Source of the DNA: Cytophagales bacterium
GTDB taxonomy: Bacteria > Bacteroidota > Bacteroidia > Cytophagales > Cyclobacteriaceae
DNA: 18,474 bases
NCBI GenBank assembly: GCA_003537495.1
Contig: DPSB01000355.1
Coordinates: 1-18,474, forward strand
Reading direction: 5' to 3'
A program made the translations under genes and the position numbers. Under the pieces are notes generated by a model. It worked only from the letters and a program-made list of their open reading frames with translations. It did not search any database and was not told the DNA's origin. This document shows positions 1-8,055 of the stretch, piece by piece. Position 1 is the first letter of the stretch. Every line of letters starts with the position of its first letter.

Positions 1-1
1 A

Positions 2-1033
2 AAAAACAAAAAATTAGAAACCCGGAAAAACAGACTCATTGCCCAGCACCGAGAGATAGAAGCACAGAAATCTTTTATTGAAAAACAAAATCAATTACTA
101 CACGCACAAAACCGAAGTATCGAAAAAATTAATCAATTGCTGCAGGAGCGAGTGCAAGAGATCATGACGCGCAACGAAGTGCTGGGGCACCATTGGCAAA
201 CGCTGCTCACGATTACGAAGAGTTACACCATCAACTTTGGCCAACTGGAAGAAGCGCTCGCTTATGTTACTCAAACCGTAAGCAAAAGTTTGGGTATTGA
301 TCGCGTGAGTGTCTGGCGCTATCATCCTGAGGCTCACAAAATCGTTTGTGTACAAATAACAGATGTTCTCCATCAGGATTTAAAACCTGAAATGGATCTA
401 ACGCTGGAAGAATTTCCGGAATACTATAAAGCATTAATGCTGGAGCAGGTTATTCCGGCTGTGGACGCCAAAATACATTGGCAAACACGCGAGCTTAAGG
501 AAAAATACCTTGTGCCTAGAAACATTGTTTCGATGATGGATAGCCCATACTTTATTTTGGGTAAGCTGGGAGGTGTAATTTGTTGCGAGCACCGCCAGCA
601 AAGGAATTGGGCAAACGAAGACATCTTATTTGTGCAGGCGCTATCCGATATTGTTACGCTTTCTATTATGACGCAAGAACGCAGAAGCTATGAAGCGGCA
701 CTCCTTGAAAAACAGGCTGAAATAATTCAGATCAATCAAAGCCTGGAGATGCGGGTAAAGCAACGCACCGAAGAGCTTGAGAAACAAAACAATCGCCTGG
801 CAGAATATGCGTACATCAATTCGCATTTGCTTCGTGCTCCATTAAGTCGCTTGTTGGGGTTGGTAAACCTGGTGCGCTATTCTGAAGTAGCGGGTGAAGA
901 ACGTGAGCACATTATTCAACAAATTCAGGTTGCGGGTCGCGAACTGGATGAGGTAGTGGCCAAAATAAATGAAGCCCTCGGGTTTAAGCGAACTTTAGAT
1001 CGAAGTATTTTCTCCGACAATAAACCTGGTTAG
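2..1033 (+). CDS. GAF domain / HisKA-like signalling protein, 5' end missing
   Basis: The reading frame is open from base 2 to the TAG at 1031-1033, so the gene enters from the left edge and its start is not seen. The visible protein begins with a charged Gln/Glu/Lys-rich helix, probably coiled coil (about 2-180). A GAF-like sensor domain follows (about 200-680; it contains SKSLGIDRVSVWRYHPE and GGVICCEHRQQRNW). A second coiled coil follows (about 700-800), then a HisKA-like dimerisation helix pair with the H-box NSHLLRAPLSRLLGL; its histidine codon is 824-826. The protein stops right after this region: no N, G1 or G2 box of a HATPase domain is present. It is probably a sensor or docking protein, or a kinase remnant, needing another ATPase partner. 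TTG at 137 is only an internal codon. The GAF ligand cannot be read from sequence. The family call is fairly secure; the role is inferred. Confidence 0.8.
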   Translation, partial: KNKKLETRKNRLIAQHREIEAQKSFIEKQNQLLHAQNRSIEKINQLLQERVQEIMTRNEVLGHHWQTLLTITKSYTINFGQLEEALAYVTQTVSKSLGIDRVSVWRYHPEAHKIVCVQITDVLHQDLKPEMDLTLEEFPEYYKALMLEQVIPAVDAKIHWQTRELKEKYLVPRNIVSMMDSPYFILGKLGGVICCEHRQQRNWANEDILFVQALSDIVTLSIMTQERRSYEAALLEKQAEIIQINQSLEMRVKQRTEELEKQNNRLAEYAYINSHLLRAPLSRLLGLVNLVRYSEVAGEEREHIIQQIQVAGRELDEVVAKINEALGFKRTLDRSIFSDNKPG

Positions 1034-1213
1034 TAAGCTTTGTTTATGGCGTAATAGAGGATGCCTTATTCTCTTAGCATGCTTATTTTGTTATCCCGTT
1101 CAGGCAGAATTTTTAACCTCTCACTCCTTCAAAGAAACCAACTAAGCCTACATATCGCATTAGCCATCCCAAAGGCGTGTTATTCCAGCATAATTTCAAT
1201 TAAACTTTTAATT

Positions 1214-2638
1214 ATGAAAATCTGGAAAAATCTAATGTCTGGCTTTTTGAGCTTAACAATGGTTGCATTGATTGTTGCATCAATCAGCAGCTGTAATGAC
1301 GATGAGGATACTCCTAAGCCTACCCAAAGTATTGTAGCGCTTGCACAAGGACAAACCAATTTGTCTTTTTTGGTAACCGCATTAACCAAGTATCCCGACC
1401 TGGTTGCACTTTTAAATGGTTCTGGCAACTTTACAGTATTTGCTCCCACCAACGATGCGTTTACCGCATTGCTTTCAGCAGTTGGCCAAACCAGTATTGA
1501 TGATGTACCCGAAGATGTTTTAAAATCGTTGCTTCAGTATCATGTTGTTACTTCAGGCGCAGTTTTATCTACTCAACTTACTGCGGGCAATGTATTAACT
1601 GCCAACACCGAAAATATAGCCGTTACAGTAAGTGGTGGCATTCGCTTAAACGGATCTACTCAAGTAGTAACAGCCGATGTGCTTGCAACAAATGGTGTAG
1701 TACATATTGTAGATCAGGTTTTGGTTCCAGCCTCAATCGGGCAATTTGTAAATACAATTGTTGAGCCTGCATATTTCAATAAGAATTTCACAACACTTAT
1801 TGCAGCTGTTAAAGCTGCCAGTCCGTCAATTCTTGAAACGCTCTTAAATGATGACAAGAAAACGCTTTTTGCACCAGATAATAATGCCTTCACTGTTGCG
1901 GGTATTTCTGCTACTGCATTGCCTGCTCGAGCAACTTTAGATGCAGTGCTTGGATATCACGTAATTGGTAGCGAAATAAGAGCCGCCCAGCTTCCAACCA
2001 ACACGGCTCCGGCAAACTCAGAAGTTACAACGCTTAATGGTAAGTTTTACCTGAGCAACCGTGGTACTACTGGTGTATTTATAAATGGTACTACTAAGGT
2101 AACTGCAACGGATATTATTGCTGATAACGGTGTAGTACATGTTATTGATCGCACCCTTATGCCGCCATCACAAACTATCGGAGGTATTGCTACATCTTTA
2201 TCTCAGGCAACAACAGCACCACAGTTTACACAATTAGTGGCGGCTTTAGGTCGTGTGCCTGCATTGCTAGAGGCTGCTTCAAGTGCTGATTCCAAACTGA
2301 CTGTTTTCGCACCTACCGATGCTGCCTTCGAAGCACTTTATGATGCGTTGGAAGTTGATGGTATCAACGATATAGAGATTGGTCTATTAACTGCTGTGCT
2401 GCAACACCACATTGTTTCAGCTCCTACTACAGCAACTGGTAAGGTGTTTTCTACTGACCTGGTAAATGGTGCTGTGCCAACGCTAAATGGAGATGTTACT
2501 ATCAGTGCTACCAATGGAACCGTAACTTCAAGCGGTGGTACAGTTGCCCAGTTAAGTGGTACAGCTGCGTTGCTAAATGTTCTGGGAACAAACGGAGTAA
2601 TACACACCATCAATGCTGTATTAGTTCCTGGTGATTAA
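1214..2638 (+). CDS. Surface lipoprotein with three fasciclin (FAS1) domains
   Basis: 474 aa. The ATG at 1214 is preferred over an in-frame ATG at 1061, because only the shorter form begins with a clean lipoprotein signal: Lys-rich start, hydrophobic core, then lipobox ISSC with Cys27. Acidic residues NDDED follow the cysteine and resemble the Bacteroidota lipoprotein export signal for surface exposure. Three FAS1 repeats fill the rest (about 39-174, 182-317, 323-474). Each has the FAS1 signatures: a TVFAPT-type strand (TVFAPTNDAF, TLFAPDNNAF, TVFAPTDAAF), a central YHV/HHI motif and a terminal GVVH.VD..L-type motif. FAS1 domains act in cell adhesion and binding of surface polymers. The gene is followed by a strong terminator, so it is probably monocistronic. 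Family assignment is secure; ligand and surface exposure are inferred. Confidence 0.92.
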   Translation: MKIWKNLMSGFLSLTMVALIVASISSCNDDEDTPKPTQSIVALAQGQTNLSFLVTALTKYPDLVALLNGSGNFTVFAPTNDAFTALLSAVGQTSIDDVPEDVLKSLLQYHVVTSGAVLSTQLTAGNVLTANTENIAVTVSGGIRLNGSTQVVTADVLATNGVVHIVDQVLVPASIGQFVNTIVEPAYFNKNFTTLIAAVKAASPSILETLLNDDKKTLFAPDNNAFTVAGISATALPARATLDAVLGYHVIGSEIRAAQLPTNTAPANSEVTTLNGKFYLSNRGTTGVFINGTTKVTATDIIADNGVVHVIDRTLMPPSQTIGGIATSLSQATTAPQFTQLVAALGRVPALLEAASSADSKLTVFAPTDAAFEALYDALEVDGINDIEIGLLTAVLQHHIVSAPTTATGKVFSTDLVNGAVPTLNGDVTISATNGTVTSSGGTVAQLSGTAALLNVLGTNGVIHTINAVLVPGD

Positions 2639-2659
2639 ATCACAAAAAGATTAAACAAA

Positions 2660-2687
2660 AAGCCCGGGTAAGTTGCCCGGGCTTCTT
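2660..2687 (+). terminator. Rho-independent terminator after the FAS1 gene
   Basis: A perfect 9-bp stem (AAGCCCGGG 2660-2668 with CCCGGGCTT 2676-2684) encloses a 7-nt loop and is followed by TTCTT. It lies 21 bases after the FAS1 stop codon and 41 bases before the LytS-type kinase start, and separates the two units. Confidence 0.9.
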
Positions 2688-2728
2688 GCATTAAACCGTG
2701 GGTTGATTTCATTGTTATATCAAAAGCC

Positions 2729-3784
2729 ATGTTTAGCGTTCGTCAACGATATTTATTCATCGCCTTACTAAGTGTTTATTCCTATGTAAACATCCTGTTG
2801 ACTACTGGCCACTCATTTCTGGGTATTAACTTACCTGAACCGCTTTTTATTACTTCGGTATTGGCATTGGTAATTTTGGTTTGGGAGGCCAATCGATTAT
2901 TGCAGCGAAATCTTGGACGCATTCGGCTATTCTTCCGAAGCAAAATTCACCCGCTCATCATTCACTTTACTCTTAGTCTTATTGTTGTTGCCATTATCGC
3001 AAGCACAATTGCAATTATTCTTACCTCAATCTATCAACTTGAAAAAGAAGCTTTCTGGTTGGCACTTACGCTTTCATTGGGTTTCAGTTTCAGAATAAAC
3101 CTTTTTCTGCATTGCATCAATGCAATTGTGTTTTACATGAACAAATACAAGGTTGTGCAGATAGAGGCCGAGCAATTGAAGAAGCAAAGTATCGAGGCCC
3201 GTTTCGATGCGTTGCGCAGTCAAATCAATCCACATTTTCTCTTTAATTCTTTAAATGTTTTATCCTCTTTGGTTTACCGCGATCCGGATACCTCGGCACG
3301 ATTTATTGAACAACTTTCAAACGTATATCGGTATTTGCTTAATAACCAGGATCAAAAATTAATTCCCTTACGGGAAGAACTCGAGTTCATCAACTCATAC
3401 TATTACCTCTTGAAAATGCGGTTTCAGGAAAACCTGAACATTGCGCACGAAATTCCAGAGACCAAAAAAGATTATTACATCGCCCCGGCTACACTTCAAC
3501 TGCTAATTGAAAATGCGATTAAGCACAATGTTGTTTCAAAGAAAAATCCGTTGGACATAAAAATTTATATAGAAAACGGAAAGCCTGAGATCAATAAGAT
3601 TGTTGTTGAAAATAATCTCCAGCCAAAACCTGTTCAGGAGGCTTCATCAAAACTGGGTCTTAAAAACATCAAGTCGCGATATACTTTTCTGGCTGGTCGC
3701 GAAGCTGTTGAAATAATTACCGCTCCAAATTTTATTGTAAAAGTGCCCTTAATAAAACTGTCGTACGAAAACGAGAACGGATGA
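2729..3784 (+). CDS. LytS-type sensor histidine kinase (His_kinase family)
   Basis: 351 aa integral membrane kinase. Hydrophobic segments lie at about residues 8-26, 38-54, 77-100 and 111-137, giving a membrane sensor without a large extracellular domain. A linker helix (about 140-160) leads to the His_kinase motif LRSQINPHFLFNSLN; His169 is the expected phospho-acceptor. The ATP-binding part carries the N-box IENAIKHN (about 260-267) and a short G-box region around SSKLGLKNI (about 315). The TGA overlaps the next gene's ATG (ATGA at 3781-3784), so it is translationally coupled to the LytTR regulator and the two form a two-component pair. The start is the first ATG after the upstream terminator. 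The signal sensed is not visible. Related Bacteroidota pairs regulate varied targets, so a role in autolysis should not be assumed from the LytS name. Confidence 0.93.
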   Translation: MFSVRQRYLFIALLSVYSYVNILLTTGHSFLGINLPEPLFITSVLALVILVWEANRLLQRNLGRIRLFFRSKIHPLIIHFTLSLIVVAIIASTIAIILTSIYQLEKEAFWLALTLSLGFSFRINLFLHCINAIVFYMNKYKVVQIEAEQLKKQSIEARFDALRSQINPHFLFNSLNVLSSLVYRDPDTSARFIEQLSNVYRYLLNNQDQKLIPLREELEFINSYYYLLKMRFQENLNIAHEIPETKKDYYIAPATLQLLIENAIKHNVVSKKNPLDIKIYIENGKPEINKIVVENNLQPKPVQEASSKLGLKNIKSRYTFLAGREAVEIITAPNFIVKVPLIKLSYENENG

Positions 3785-4536
3785 AGGTTTTAATAGTTGA
3801 AGATGAGAAGTTGGCAGCCGAACGTCTGCAGGAAATGATTAAACAGTACGATACCGGTATTTCCATTGCCGGCCCATTTGATACCGTGCAGGAAACATCG
3901 CAATACCTTGCCCATCATAATGATATTGATGTACTCTTTCTGGATATTCAATTGGCCGATGGCAAAAGTTTTGAGTTGTTTGATCAAACACCTTATTTCA
4001 AACCAGTAATTTTTACAACAGCTTACGATCACTACTCGATTAAGGCTTTTAAGTACAACAGCATTGATTATCTTTTGAAGCCGGTTCGGTTTGAGGAGTT
4101 AACCTTTGCACTAAATAAATTCAAGCGACTTAACCCTGCCGATAAAAGCGGTGGTTTAACAAAAGAGATTGTTCGGGAATTATTACAAGCCAACACGTAC
4201 AAGAAACGTTTTTTAGTAAAGCAAGGAAGCCGCATTCAATACATTCCGGTAGAAGACATTGCCTATTTATTTGCCGATGGCAAAATTTGTTACCTGGTAT
4301 CGAAAGAGCAAAAGCAGTTTATAATTGATCATACATTGGAAGAGTTGGAGTCTGAGCTTCTTGATCCCACTTTCTTTTTTAGAATCAGCCGCAAGGCTAT
4401 TGTTCGCATTGATGCCATTCAGGAGGTGCGCACGAAGAATAATCGATTAGAACTTAATCTTTCCAAGGCTGCTGATTTTCCGCTTGTTGTTAGTCGCGAT
4501 CGGTTAAAAGCTTTTAAAGATTGGTTGAATCATTAA
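3781..4536 (+). CDS. LytTR-family response regulator
   Basis: 251 aa. The N-terminal receiver domain (residues 1-115) begins MKVLIVEDEK with the acidic pocket at Glu7/Asp8. The predicted phosphorylation site is Asp55 (VLFLD), the conserved Thr is in FTTAYD (about 79-83), and the conserved lysine is Lys100 in LLKPV. A linker (116-140) leads to a LytTR DNA-binding domain (about 142-251) with the typical RFLVKQGSRI..IPVEDIAYLFADGK opening and FFRISRKAIV near the middle. It overlaps the upstream kinase gene by 4 bases and is surely its partner. LytTR domains bind DNA mostly through loops at paired direct repeats. No target site could be assigned here with confidence, although a 48-bp-spaced direct repeat upstream of 5145 is a possible candidate. 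Confidence 0.95.
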   Translation: MKVLIVEDEKLAAERLQEMIKQYDTGISIAGPFDTVQETSQYLAHHNDIDVLFLDIQLADGKSFELFDQTPYFKPVIFTTAYDHYSIKAFKYNSIDYLLKPVRFEELTFALNKFKRLNPADKSGGLTKEIVRELLQANTYKKRFLVKQGSRIQYIPVEDIAYLFADGKICYLVSKEQKQFIIDHTLEELESELLDPTFFFRISRKAIVRIDAIQEVRTKNNRLELNLSKAADFPLVVSRDRLKAFKDWLNH

Positions 4537-4561
4537 ACACTTTTTTATTCAGTTGGTTTTT

Positions 4562-4942
4562 ATGACAAAGTTTATGTTAATCATGTTTCGGATTATTGGT
4601 ATTTGTATTTTGATTTTAGGCAGCACAGTATCGCATGGCCAAACGGTAATACAAGAAGACTCGCTCCGCCAGCAGATATTACAACTACAACAGGACGTAG
4701 ATCGTATTGAGTTAAATCTTGGGCAGGCTCAAACAAAATTTCAAAGAGGAATTGCGTTAGCAACAATCGGGTACTCAGTAACCATTGCCGGTGGCTTGAT
4801 GCTGGGCCGTAGCAACGATAAACTGGGCCAGGGACTTTTGGTTGCCGGTGGCGCAACGGGTATTACAGGCACATTCCTGTTGGTTGATTCTTTTAAGTAC
4901 CTGGGCCGCGCTTCGGGTAAACCCAGAAATCGAAGGCATTAA
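4562..4942 (+). CDS. Small exported/membrane protein of unknown function
   Basis: 126 aa from the ATG at 4562. Other possible starts are an in-frame TTG at 4553 and an ATG at 4574, from which a signal-peptide-like segment is also retained. The first 25-30 residues are a hydrophobic signal ending near STVSHGQ. A Gln/Leu-rich helix follows (SLRQQILQLQQDVDRIELNL), probably coiled coil, then two short hydrophobic Gly-rich stretches (around IALATIGYSVTIAGGLML and GLLVAGGATGITGTFLLV) that could form a helical hairpin in the membrane. The C terminus is basic (GKPRNRRH). It starts 25 bases after the LytTR gene on the same strand and may be co-transcribed. I do not recognise the family. It may be an accessory or target of the two-component pair, but that is inference from position only. 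Confidence 0.65.
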   Translation: MTKFMLIMFRIIGICILILGSTVSHGQTVIQEDSLRQQILQLQQDVDRIELNLGQAQTKFQRGIALATIGYSVTIAGGLMLGRSNDKLGQGLLVAGGATGITGTFLLVDSFKYLGRASGKPRNRRH

Positions 4943-5060
4943 ATCCGTACTATTCAATTTATGTCTTTGCCTAAAAGCGGAGTTCAATCAAGTTATGGGA
5001 GAAACTTTTTTCAAGTACTTAAATTAGCAGAAGTTCTATCTCATTCTTTTCATTACCATT

Positions 5061-5135
5061 AATTGATTGATAAACCAATTTAGCTAACCCAACGATTTGA
5101 GAAATAAGAATTGATTACGTATCTTGATTAGCTAA
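5061..5135. repeat. Paired 27-bp direct repeat, 48 bp apart, upstream of the T9SS-exported gene
   Basis: Two units (5061-5087 and 5109-5135) each read AATTGATT, 11 variable bases, then the palindrome TTAGCTAA. Both conserved ends recur at exactly 48 bp. The second unit ends 9 bases before the ATG at 5145. This may be a pair of regulator sites; it was found by eye and no regulator is assigned. Confidence 0.45.
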
Positions 5136-5144
5136 TTTTTAAGA

Positions 5145-8054
5145 ATGATCCGGATTATTACATTTTCAATTCTGTTATACTCTGGATATGTGGTGAGGAT
5201 TTTATTATTAATCATTGGCCTTAGTCTTGTACCAATACAATCCAACTCACAAGAGTTATGGGGAATGACTAGTTCAGGTGGTACCAATAGTTTGGGTACT
5301 ATTTTTAAGACAAATAGCAATGGCACAAATCCTACCGTTGCTTATGATTTTCAAAGCAATTCTCTTGGAGCTGATCCTACAGGTTATATGGTAGAATCCC
5401 CGAGTGGGAATCTTTATGGAATCACACGAATGGGCGGAAAATATGGGAGAGGTGTTATCTATGAATTCAATCCCTCTTCTTCAACATATTCTGTTGTAAT
5501 AGATTTTAATGAGTTTAGTGGTAGTTCATTGAACTTGCATCCTAATGGAAAAATGTATGGGATAGGAATAAGATCAACTTTCCCTTCAGTAGGCATCATT
5601 CTTGAATTTGATCCGGCTACCTATGAGTTAACTACCAAAGTTGATTTTGAAGAGAGCAATACTGGGGCATTTCCATACGGAGAACTTCTTTTGGCTTCCA
5701 ACGGAAAATTTTTCGGAAAAACATACCAAGGCGGTCTAAATAACAAAGGTGTTCTATTTGAGTATGATCCTGTATCAAACACTTTAATAAAGCGACTAGA
5801 TTTTGATGATTTCAATGTAGCTGGATCGTCAATAAATAGTTTAATCCAGATTAATAATGGAAAAATATATGGAAGTACCAACTTAGGAGGAAGCGATAAC
5901 AATGGTGTTATTTTTGAATTTGATCTTACTTCTAATCTCATTTCTAAAGTTATTGATCTAACTGATTCGCCAAGCGGAAGACTTATTAGTTCAAATGGCC
6001 TCTTATATAGTGTTGCCAGAGGGGCAACCTTAGGTGGTGTAATTATTGAAATAGACATTCAAAATTCTACCATAAATGAAAAAGTTAATTTTGACTCCTA
6101 TTCTTTAACGGTGGGATCAAGTCTTTCAAAAGATTTATTATTCTATGCGGTCTCAGAAGGAACTTTTGGTTTGTTTGGTTTTACACCTCCAAATGGAATT
6201 ACAAAACTTGGTGATTTAAATGGAATGTATGAGGTATCCCCAATTGGTGAACCTATTAGGCGCACTAATGAAAAAATTTATGGACTAACAGATAAAGGCC
6301 TTTTTGAATTTAGCTCACAAACGAATTCGAATTTTTATGAACTCCCTTTTTCTTATCCTAATAGTGGGGGTGAACCCCGAGGCAGTCTTACACAGCATCC
6401 AAATGGAAACTTTTATGGAGTTACTCAAAGATTTGGAGAAAATAATCTTGGGGTAATTTTTGAATTTAATCCGAATTCAAATTCGTATAAAAAATTGACT
6501 GATTTTAATGGAGCATTAAACGGAGCTGTTCCATACTCTGATCTAGCGCTTGCGAAAAATGGTAAACTTTATGGAACAACCTTTAATGGTGGGATATACA
6601 ATGAAGGAGTTATTTTTGAGGTTGACCCTCACTCTAATAATTTAGTTTCAAAAAAAGTTGACTTAAAAGATGCAATCGCTGGTCGTCCAGGGCAAGGTCT
6701 GTTTGCACATTCGAACGGTAAACTATATGGTATATCAAACTACGGAGTGACGGGTTATGGTGCAATTTTCGAGTTTGATCCTCTCACTAGTATTTTAATT
6801 AAAAAAGTTGATCTAGACGAAACAATTGGCGGCCCTAGCTCCGGCTGGGGCTTTAGAAGTACTTTTACTGAACTATCAAATGGAAAACTGCTTGCGGTCA
6901 CTTCTGGCGGGAACAAAGGAAAGGGGTGCATATTCGAGTTTGATGTCAACTCAGGATCTATTTTAAAAAAAATTGATTTTACAGAACACTTAGTTATCAC
7001 AGGGAATCTGGTTCCTCATCCAAATGGAATGTTTTATGCAACATCCGCATTTGGGTATAAATTATACCAATATGATTTACTCAATAATGAGATTAAAGTC
7101 ATGTTTGATTTTGAAAGCAACCCCGATTATGGACGAGGCTTGTCTTCCTTAACCTTAAACCCCGCAGATAGCAATCTGTATGGTATGGCTCTCTCTCGAG
7201 GATCAAATGATTTGGGAACCATTTTTAAGTATGATCCTATCAACAAAACCCTTACAAAAACATTCGATTTTGATTATGTAAAAGGTGCATTTCCAACAGG
7301 CGACTTAACTTTTGTAAAAGGTAGTCAAACGATTAGCTTTGATGCATTGCCAGACAAAACTTATGGCGATGCTGCATTTACACTTAATGCAACCGCTAGC
7401 TCTGGGCTTAATGTGACTTACTTAAGTTCTGATCCAACAATCGTGGATATAAATGGGGCTTCAGTTGCTATCCTAAAAGCAGGGACGGTAACTATCACTG
7501 CTGAACAGTCCGGAAACGCTATTTATTCTAGTTCACAACCGATAAGTCGCGAATTGTTAATTGCTAAAGCTGGTCAAACCATTTCTTTCGATGACTTAGC
7601 TCCGATAGATTTAGAAGTTGGTTCGATAAGTCTTACGGCAACGGCTACTTCCTTATTGAATGTTGTCTTTCAGTCAAGCGACCCAACTGTAGCATCGGTT
7701 TCAGAATCCGTATTAAGTTTACACGAACCTGGAATTGTTTTGATTACAGCCTCCCAACCTGGTAATTCGAATTATCTTTCAGCCCCCTCTGTGTCTCGTG
7801 AGTTAATTATTCAAAAAATTGTAGGTGTAACTGAAGATCCTGAAATTACCCTTTATCCTAATCCAACATCCGAGTACTTGGAGATTGTTACAGATGAACC
7901 AGAAGTTGAATCTTCAATTTTGAATTCTTACGGTCAGGATTTTGGTAAGAAAAACGGGAAGCATCTTGACATAAGAGATCTCGCAGCAGGAGTTTACGCA
8001 TTGAAAATCAAAACTAAGGATAGAATTAAGCTGATCCGGTTCATTAAGAATTAA
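5145..8054 (+). CDS. T9SS-exported GloVer-type beta-propeller protein with two Ig-like domains
   Basis: 969 aa. The N terminus is a long hydrophobic export signal, cleavage likely near SNS-Q36; codons GTG at 5190/5193 are possible later starts. Residues 38-724 hold about 14 repeats of roughly 50 residues, each of the form (L/I/F)YG.T..GG....GVIFEFDP......K..DF. This matches the GloVer-type repeat known from large surface proteins. Two similar Ig-like (Big/MBG-like) domains follow (about 726-809 and 810-890), both starting with QTISFD and containing SSDPT. Residues 900-969 are a type A T9SS sorting domain: LYPNPTSEYLEI, a SILNSYGQ turn, LAAGVYALKI and a basic end. The product should cross the outer membrane and be released or anchored through T9SS. 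No catalytic domain is visible. The gene is AT-richer than its neighbours. It ends one base before the convergent permease stop. Confidence 0.9.
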   Translation: MIRIITFSILLYSGYVVRILLLIIGLSLVPIQSNSQELWGMTSSGGTNSLGTIFKTNSNGTNPTVAYDFQSNSLGADPTGYMVESPSGNLYGITRMGGKYGRGVIYEFNPSSSTYSVVIDFNEFSGSSLNLHPNGKMYGIGIRSTFPSVGIILEFDPATYELTTKVDFEESNTGAFPYGELLLASNGKFFGKTYQGGLNNKGVLFEYDPVSNTLIKRLDFDDFNVAGSSINSLIQINNGKIYGSTNLGGSDNNGVIFEFDLTSNLISKVIDLTDSPSGRLISSNGLLYSVARGATLGGVIIEIDIQNSTINEKVNFDSYSLTVGSSLSKDLLFYAVSEGTFGLFGFTPPNGITKLGDLNGMYEVSPIGEPIRRTNEKIYGLTDKGLFEFSSQTNSNFYELPFSYPNSGGEPRGSLTQHPNGNFYGVTQRFGENNLGVIFEFNPNSNSYKKLTDFNGALNGAVPYSDLALAKNGKLYGTTFNGGIYNEGVIFEVDPHSNNLVSKKVDLKDAIAGRPGQGLFAHSNGKLYGISNYGVTGYGAIFEFDPLTSILIKKVDLDETIGGPSSGWGFRSTFTELSNGKLLAVTSGGNKGKGCIFEFDVNSGSILKKIDFTEHLVITGNLVPHPNGMFYATSAFGYKLYQYDLLNNEIKVMFDFESNPDYGRGLSSLTLNPADSNLYGMALSRGSNDLGTIFKYDPINKTLTKTFDFDYVKGAFPTGDLTFVKGSQTISFDALPDKTYGDAAFTLNATASSGLNVTYLSSDPTIVDINGASVAILKAGTVTITAEQSGNAIYSSSQPISRELLIAKAGQTISFDDLAPIDLEVGSISLTATATSLLNVVFQSSDPTVASVSESVLSLHEPGIVLITASQPGNSNYLSAPSVSRELIIQKIVGVTEDPEITLYPNPTSEYLEIVTDEPEVESSILNSYGQDFGKKNGKHLDIRDLAAGVYALKIKTKDRIKLIRFIKN

Positions 8055-8055
8055 C

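Noticed and set aside
1061..1213. 51-codon N-terminal extension of the FAS1 lipoprotein
   Set aside because: It would bury the lipoprotein signal that starts at 1214; the extension has no family resemblance.
1198..1213. AATTAAA/TTTAATT inverted repeat before the FAS1 ATG
   Set aside because: Only A and T bases in a short arm; easily due to composition.
5621..6058. 145-codon minus-strand frame inside the propeller gene
   Set aside because: It mirrors the repeat units on the other strand and has no start context or recognisable domain.
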